Made by a program: the position numbers and the translations under genes. DNA of 64,000 nt from the NCBI GenBank assembly GCA_001298545.1, contig LJCX01000030.1, positions 248,001 through 312,000 of the forward strand, in the 5' to 3' direction. Shown in pieces: positions 60,940-64,000 of the stretch (its first letter is position 1; each line of letters begins with the position of its first letter). The notes under the pieces were generated by a model. The model searched no databases, was not told where the DNA came from, and was given only the letters and a program-made list of their open reading frames with translations. This stretch comes from Actinobacteria bacterium OV320 (GTDB lineage: Bacteria; Actinomycetota; Actinomycetes; Streptomycetales; Streptomycetaceae).

Positions 60940-61104
60940 AAACAAGGGTTCACCGGAGTCCTTCCGGTGGCATCTTCCGCATATTTGCGGAGTCTTCGTC
61001 CCCACGGCGCCCGACTGCCGTAGCATCCCTCTACGGGTCACCCCACCTGCTCCTCAGTCAACGTACGGATCATCAGGCGCAGTTGGCCCGCCTCGGGAGG
61101 GCAA

Positions 61105-62436
61105 ATGAAGCAACGCGGCCGACACCGCCGGCGCAGACGAGGCAGGGCACTGCGGGCGTTCCTGTCCGGAACCGCCCTCGCGCTCACCGCTGCCGCCACC
61201 ATGATCAGCGCCTCCCAGGCAACGGTCACGGACGACGGGCCCGGGGACCTGAAACCGCTGACCACCTCGGCCGAGACCGGAAAACTGCGTCTGACGGAGA
61301 ACCGGGTGCCGCAGGCCTCCCTGGACCGGCTCGCCGCGGGAATGGGGCGACCGGTCGGCGTCGGCGCGGTGCTGGACGGGGCCGACCGCACTCTGCGGGA
61401 CGCGATCGACTGCTCGGCCACCGAGCGCAGGGCTCTGCCCGTCTCCCCAGAGGCCTCGCGTGCCTACTGCTGGAACACCGACGACACCGAGGGCTGGCAG
61501 CCGGGCGCGGTCACCACCTCGGGCGACGCGGACGACGACGGCGTCTGGGGCTCGAACCGGGTGATCCTCTCCGGCTGGTCGCGCAGCGGCGGCACGGCCG
61601 CCGACCGGGGTCTGGCCCGGGTCGGCTTCGTGAACGCGGGCGACCTGAACCACCTCACCTACACCTGGGCACTGCTCGCCGTCCCGGTGGACGAGGGGCG
61701 GGACTACCGGGGGCTGGTCTCGCATGTCTCCGGGATGGTCTGGTACCAGGACAAACTGCTGGTCACCGCCGACGAGGGGGACCGGGCCGCGCTCTATGTG
61801 TACGACATGAACCGGGTCCAACGGGCCGGCGTCGCCGATGCCGCGGTCGGGAGGGTGCCGGGCGGCTGGTCCGCAAACGGTTACCGCTTCGTACTGCCGG
61901 CCATCGGTTCCTACGAGCTCGGCGGGAACTCCGACGCCCCGCACCCCACAACCGTTTCCCTCGACCGCAGCACCGCGCCGGACAGCCTGGTCGCCGGGGA
62001 GTGGACGCTCGACGACGGCGACCGCAAGGCCCGCCTGTGGCGCTACCCCTTCAGCACCGCCACCGGCCACGAGGGACTGCTGGCCACGAGCGCCACCGGC
62101 CGGGTGCGAGCGTCGGAGGCGTACGAGACGAAGGTGACGGGCGTACGAGGCGTGCTGTCGTACGGGGAGGAGTGGTACGTGACCCGTGCCGCCGACCCGC
62201 GGGACAGGCAAGGGACGCTGTGGCGGCAGGACGCCGGCAAGAGTGACGACGACAAGGACGACAACAAGTCGGACACGTCCGAGGCGGCCGTGTGCGGCAC
62301 CGAGGAAACGCACAGCTGCTGGAGCCCGCAGACCGAATCCCTTTCCTACTGGGAGGCGACCGGCGAGGTCTGGACCCAGTCGGGACGAACGCTCTTCGCG
62401 CTGCCGCTGGCCTCGATCGACAGAACAACCGGGTAG
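61105..62436 (+). CDS. Secreted protein of unknown function
   Basis: 443 residues with a very basic start (KQRGRHRRRRRGRA) and a signal (FLSGTALALTAAATMISASQA, cleavage near 39). The mature protein has repeated beta-strand blocks with Trp and Tyr (GMVWYQDKLLVTADEGDRAALYVYDM; LWRYPFSTATGHEGLL) hinting at a beta-propeller, two Cys pairs and a Lys/Asp linker (KSDDDKDDNKSD, about 385-397). I recognise no named family. Confidence 0.82.
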   Translation: MKQRGRHRRRRRGRALRAFLSGTALALTAAATMISASQATVTDDGPGDLKPLTTSAETGKLRLTENRVPQASLDRLAAGMGRPVGVGAVLDGADRTLRDAIDCSATERRALPVSPEASRAYCWNTDDTEGWQPGAVTTSGDADDDGVWGSNRVILSGWSRSGGTAADRGLARVGFVNAGDLNHLTYTWALLAVPVDEGRDYRGLVSHVSGMVWYQDKLLVTADEGDRAALYVYDMNRVQRAGVADAAVGRVPGGWSANGYRFVLPAIGSYELGGNSDAPHPTTVSLDRSTAPDSLVAGEWTLDDGDRKARLWRYPFSTATGHEGLLATSATGRVRASEAYETKVTGVRGVLSYGEEWYVTRAADPRDRQGTLWRQDAGKSDDDKDDNKSDTSEAAVCGTEETHSCWSPQTESLSYWEATGEVWTQSGRTLFALPLASIDRTTG

Positions 62437-62453
62437 ATGATTCCCTGACGGGC

Positions 62454-63026
62454 ATGACCAACATCCCCGTGACCACCTGGTCCCTGGAGCAGACCGACCC
62501 GAACGACGTCCTCCCGGCCGCCGCGCCCGAGGGTGACGTCCGGATCGTCCGTTCCGAGGTCCCCTCCCCCGAGTTCAGCCGTTTCCTGTACGCGTCCGTC
62601 GGCGGGGACATCCGCTGGATCGACCGGCTGCGCTGGACGTACGCGCAGTGGCAGGAGCATCTGGCGCGTCCGGGGGTCGAGACCTGGGTCGCCTACGACC
62701 GGGGCACGCCGGCCGGGTACGTGGAGCTGGAGCCGCAGGACGACGGCGCCGTAGAGATCGTTTACTTCGGTCTGCTCCCCGCCTTCCGGGGACGGCGCAT
62801 CGGCGGGCACCTGCTGGCGTACGGCGCCGCCCGGGCGTGGGACCTCGCGGACCGCTGGCCGGGACTGCCGGGGACCAAGCGGGTGTGGCTGCACACGTGC
62901 AGCCTGGACGGCGAGCACGCCATGGACAACTATCAGCGACGCGGTTTCAAGCTGTTCGACACCAAGGTCGAGGAGCAGCCCGAGGTGTCCGCGCCGGGCC
63001 CCTGGCCAGGCGCTCTCCCCGCCTGA
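62454..63026 (+). CDS. GNAT-family N-acetyltransferase
   Basis: 190 residues from ATG 62454. The acetyl-CoA loop reads LLPAFRGRRIGGHLL, preceded by AVEIVYFG and followed by VWLHTCSLDGEHAMDNYQRRGF, the standard GNAT order. The substrate is unknown. It follows the secreted-protein gene by 17 bp and is probably in the same transcript. Confidence 0.92.
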   Translation: MTNIPVTTWSLEQTDPNDVLPAAAPEGDVRIVRSEVPSPEFSRFLYASVGGDIRWIDRLRWTYAQWQEHLARPGVETWVAYDRGTPAGYVELEPQDDGAVEIVYFGLLPAFRGRRIGGHLLAYGAARAWDLADRWPGLPGTKRVWLHTCSLDGEHAMDNYQRRGFKLFDTKVEEQPEVSAPGPWPGALPA

Positions 63027-63385
63027 CTCTTCGCTCATACCGGCTGTGACCTGCGCCGACAAGAGGCCCCGCGGGTCATGTGATCGACGACACCCTTGTC
63101 TCACATTTCGGGACCGGGGTGTCCGCATCGCGGACGAAGCTGGACTGTGTCCAGATCGCCGTGACACGCTTTCGCCATGTCCGGAACTGGAATTGCCTTG
63201 GTGAGTCGGCGGCACGTCGACCTCGGCCGCATGTCCAGCGCCATCTGTCCGGCGAGCTGACGAGCCGCAGTACCGCCGACATCTCCGTACAGCCTCCCGC
63301 TCGCGCAATGACGCGCATGTACTCCCATGCGCCCGTACGCGCAGGTCAGAGCCGCTTCCCGCCTGTCCCGAAGGACGTATCAACC
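63027..63385 (+). promoter_or_regulatory. Leader region of the sulfite/nitrite reductase gene
   Basis: This 359-bp region holds the promoter, a 27-codon leader peptide (63177-63260) and a 7-bp hairpin (GCGCATG/CATGCGC, 63313-63332) between leader stop and reductase start. The arrangement suggests control by translation of the leader, with sulfur or cysteine supply as the probable signal. Confidence 0.6.
63177..63260 (+). CDS. 27-residue leader peptide upstream of the sulfur-reductase gene
   Basis: The frame reads MSGTGIALVSRRHVDLGR and then MSSAICPAS, ending at TGA 63260. The SRRHVDLGR-x-SSA-C pattern is the signature of a recognised family of 'putative leader peptides' in front of Streptomyces sulfur-metabolism genes. 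One Cys codon sits near the end (position 24), where slow translation at low Cys-tRNA could change downstream RNA folding. It starts 209 bp before the reductase gene on the same strand. Confidence 0.85.
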   Translation: MSGTGIALVSRRHVDLGRMSSAICPAS

Positions 63386-64000
63386 ATGGCCGCCACCCCG
63401 CAGAACCCTGCCGCCGAGACTCCCCGCCGCAAGGTGAGCCGTCACCGCGGTGAGGGCCAGTGGGCCGCGGGACACTTCACCCCGCTCAACGGCAACGAGC
63501 AGTTCAAGAAGGACGACGACGGTCTCAATGTGCGGACACGCATTGAGACGATCTACTCCAAGCGGGGTTTCGACTCGATCGACCCCAACGATCTGCGCGG
63601 CCGGATGCGCTGGTGGGGTCTGTACACCCAGCGCAAGCCGGGGATCGACGGCGGCAAGACGGCGATCCTGGAGCCGGAGGAGCTGGACGACAAGTACTTC
63701 ATGCTGCGGGTCCGCATCGACGGCGGCCGGCTCACCACCGAGCAACTGAGGGTGATCGGCGAGATCTCGCAGGAGTTCGCCCGCGGCACCGCCGACCTCA
63801 CCGACCGGCAGAACGTCCAGTACCACTGGATCCGCATCGAGGACGTGCCCGAGATCTGGAACCGCCTCGAGGCGGTCGGCCTGTCCACCACCGAGGCCTG
63901 CGGTGACACGCCCCGGACGATCCTCGGCTCGCCGGTGGCCGGCATCGCCGAGGACGAGATCATCGACGGCAGCCCGGCCGTGGAGGAGATCAGCCGCCGG
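63386..64000 (+). CDS. cysI: Ferredoxin-type nitrite/sulfite reductase, N-terminal part (cut by window edge)
   Basis: 205 codons from ATG 63386, continuing past the window end. The visible part has the N-terminal half-domain motifs of sirohaem reductases: GHFTPLNGNEQFKKDDDGLNVRTRIE, RGRMRWWGLYTQRKPG, YFMLRVRIDGG and the arginine-rich TADLTDRQNVQYHWI. The second domain with the 4Fe4S-sirohaem cysteines lies outside. It should reduce sulfite to sulfide for cysteine synthesis; nitrite reduction cannot be excluded. GAAGGAC precedes the ATG. The leader peptide upstream supports the assimilatory sulfur role. Confidence 0.93.
   Translation, partial: MAATPQNPAAETPRRKVSRHRGEGQWAAGHFTPLNGNEQFKKDDDGLNVRTRIETIYSKRGFDSIDPNDLRGRMRWWGLYTQRKPGIDGGKTAILEPEELDDKYFMLRVRIDGGRLTTEQLRVIGEISQEFARGTADLTDRQNVQYHWIRIEDVPEIWNRLEAVGLSTTEACGDTPRTILGSPVAGIAEDEIIDGSPAVEEISRR

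Overview
This window is high-GC actinobacterial chromosomal DNA, almost certainly Streptomyces. The signs are about 70% GC with strong third-position bias, GGAGG-type ribosome sites mixed with several leaderless-looking starts (a TAGNNT box 6-8 nt before ATG), twin-arginine signals, a rare TTA codon, and an AldO-type alditol oxidase like that of S. coelicolor. I see no rRNA, tRNA, CRISPR array, IS element or phage genes. It reads as chromosome-arm metabolism and regulation.

Layout. 1-8.2 kb: a secreted-protein start cut by the left edge, an XRE/membrane/extracellular sensor, a PoxB-type pyruvate oxidase, a proline-rich PP2C phosphatase, a TrmB/LuxR regulator and a DUF456 membrane protein. 8.3-11.7 kb: alkylation repair (Ada-AlkA fusion plus Ogt) and the ribosome GTPase RsgA, separated by a 19-bp tandem repeat. 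12-15.2 kb: a membrane protein joining sigma-like, zinc-finger and cellulose-binding (CBM2) parts, and an orphan radical SAM protein with a CX8CX2C cluster. 15.3-22.2 kb: alditol oxidase, a ROK regulator and a sugar ABC importer whose first permease gene has a duplicated, damaged 5' end. 22.3-24.9 kb: an ABC-2 exporter with a frameshifted ATPase gene. 25-32.7 kb: mixed genes, including a secreted endonuclease/phosphatase-lectin protein, a CatB-like acetyltransferase, a TetR regulator, a PEP-mutase-superfamily enzyme, small-fold proteins and a secreted unknown.

32.6-41.5 kb is a rhamnogalacturonan/pectin side-chain degradation locus: a DUF2264 protein, a CE12 acetylesterase, a PL4 rhamnogalacturonan lyase, a GH43-CBM13 galactanase-like enzyme and a large autotransporter-repeat surface protein. 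41.6-55.4 kb holds MmuM, a broken LacI fragment running into a hexanucleotide repeat, a carboxylesterase, a 2-hydroxyacid dehydrogenase, two LacI regulators, two tiny exported proteins, an isocitrate-lyase-like enzyme, a ThuA protein, two VOC proteins and two AraC regulators. Identical palindromic words recur in the intergenic regions of this half. GCAAGCGCTTTCT lies before the pectin genes and before the second LacI gene. GAAAGCCCTTTC lies before the PL4 lyase and the surface protein. AACCGGTT occurs at five intergenic places from 44.7 to 54.4 kb. I infer two overlapping carbohydrate regulons run by the two LacI proteins.

55.5-64 kb: an NmrA-like protein, a BrkB-type membrane protein, an AidB-type acyl-CoA dehydrogenase with a neighbouring GAF regulator, a secreted unknown, a GNAT acetyltransferase and the start of a sulfite/nitrite reductase gene. 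The reductase gene is preceded by a 27-codon leader peptide of the kind found before actinobacterial sulfur genes. Decay or assembly damage clusters at 20-22.7 kb and at 42.7 kb.
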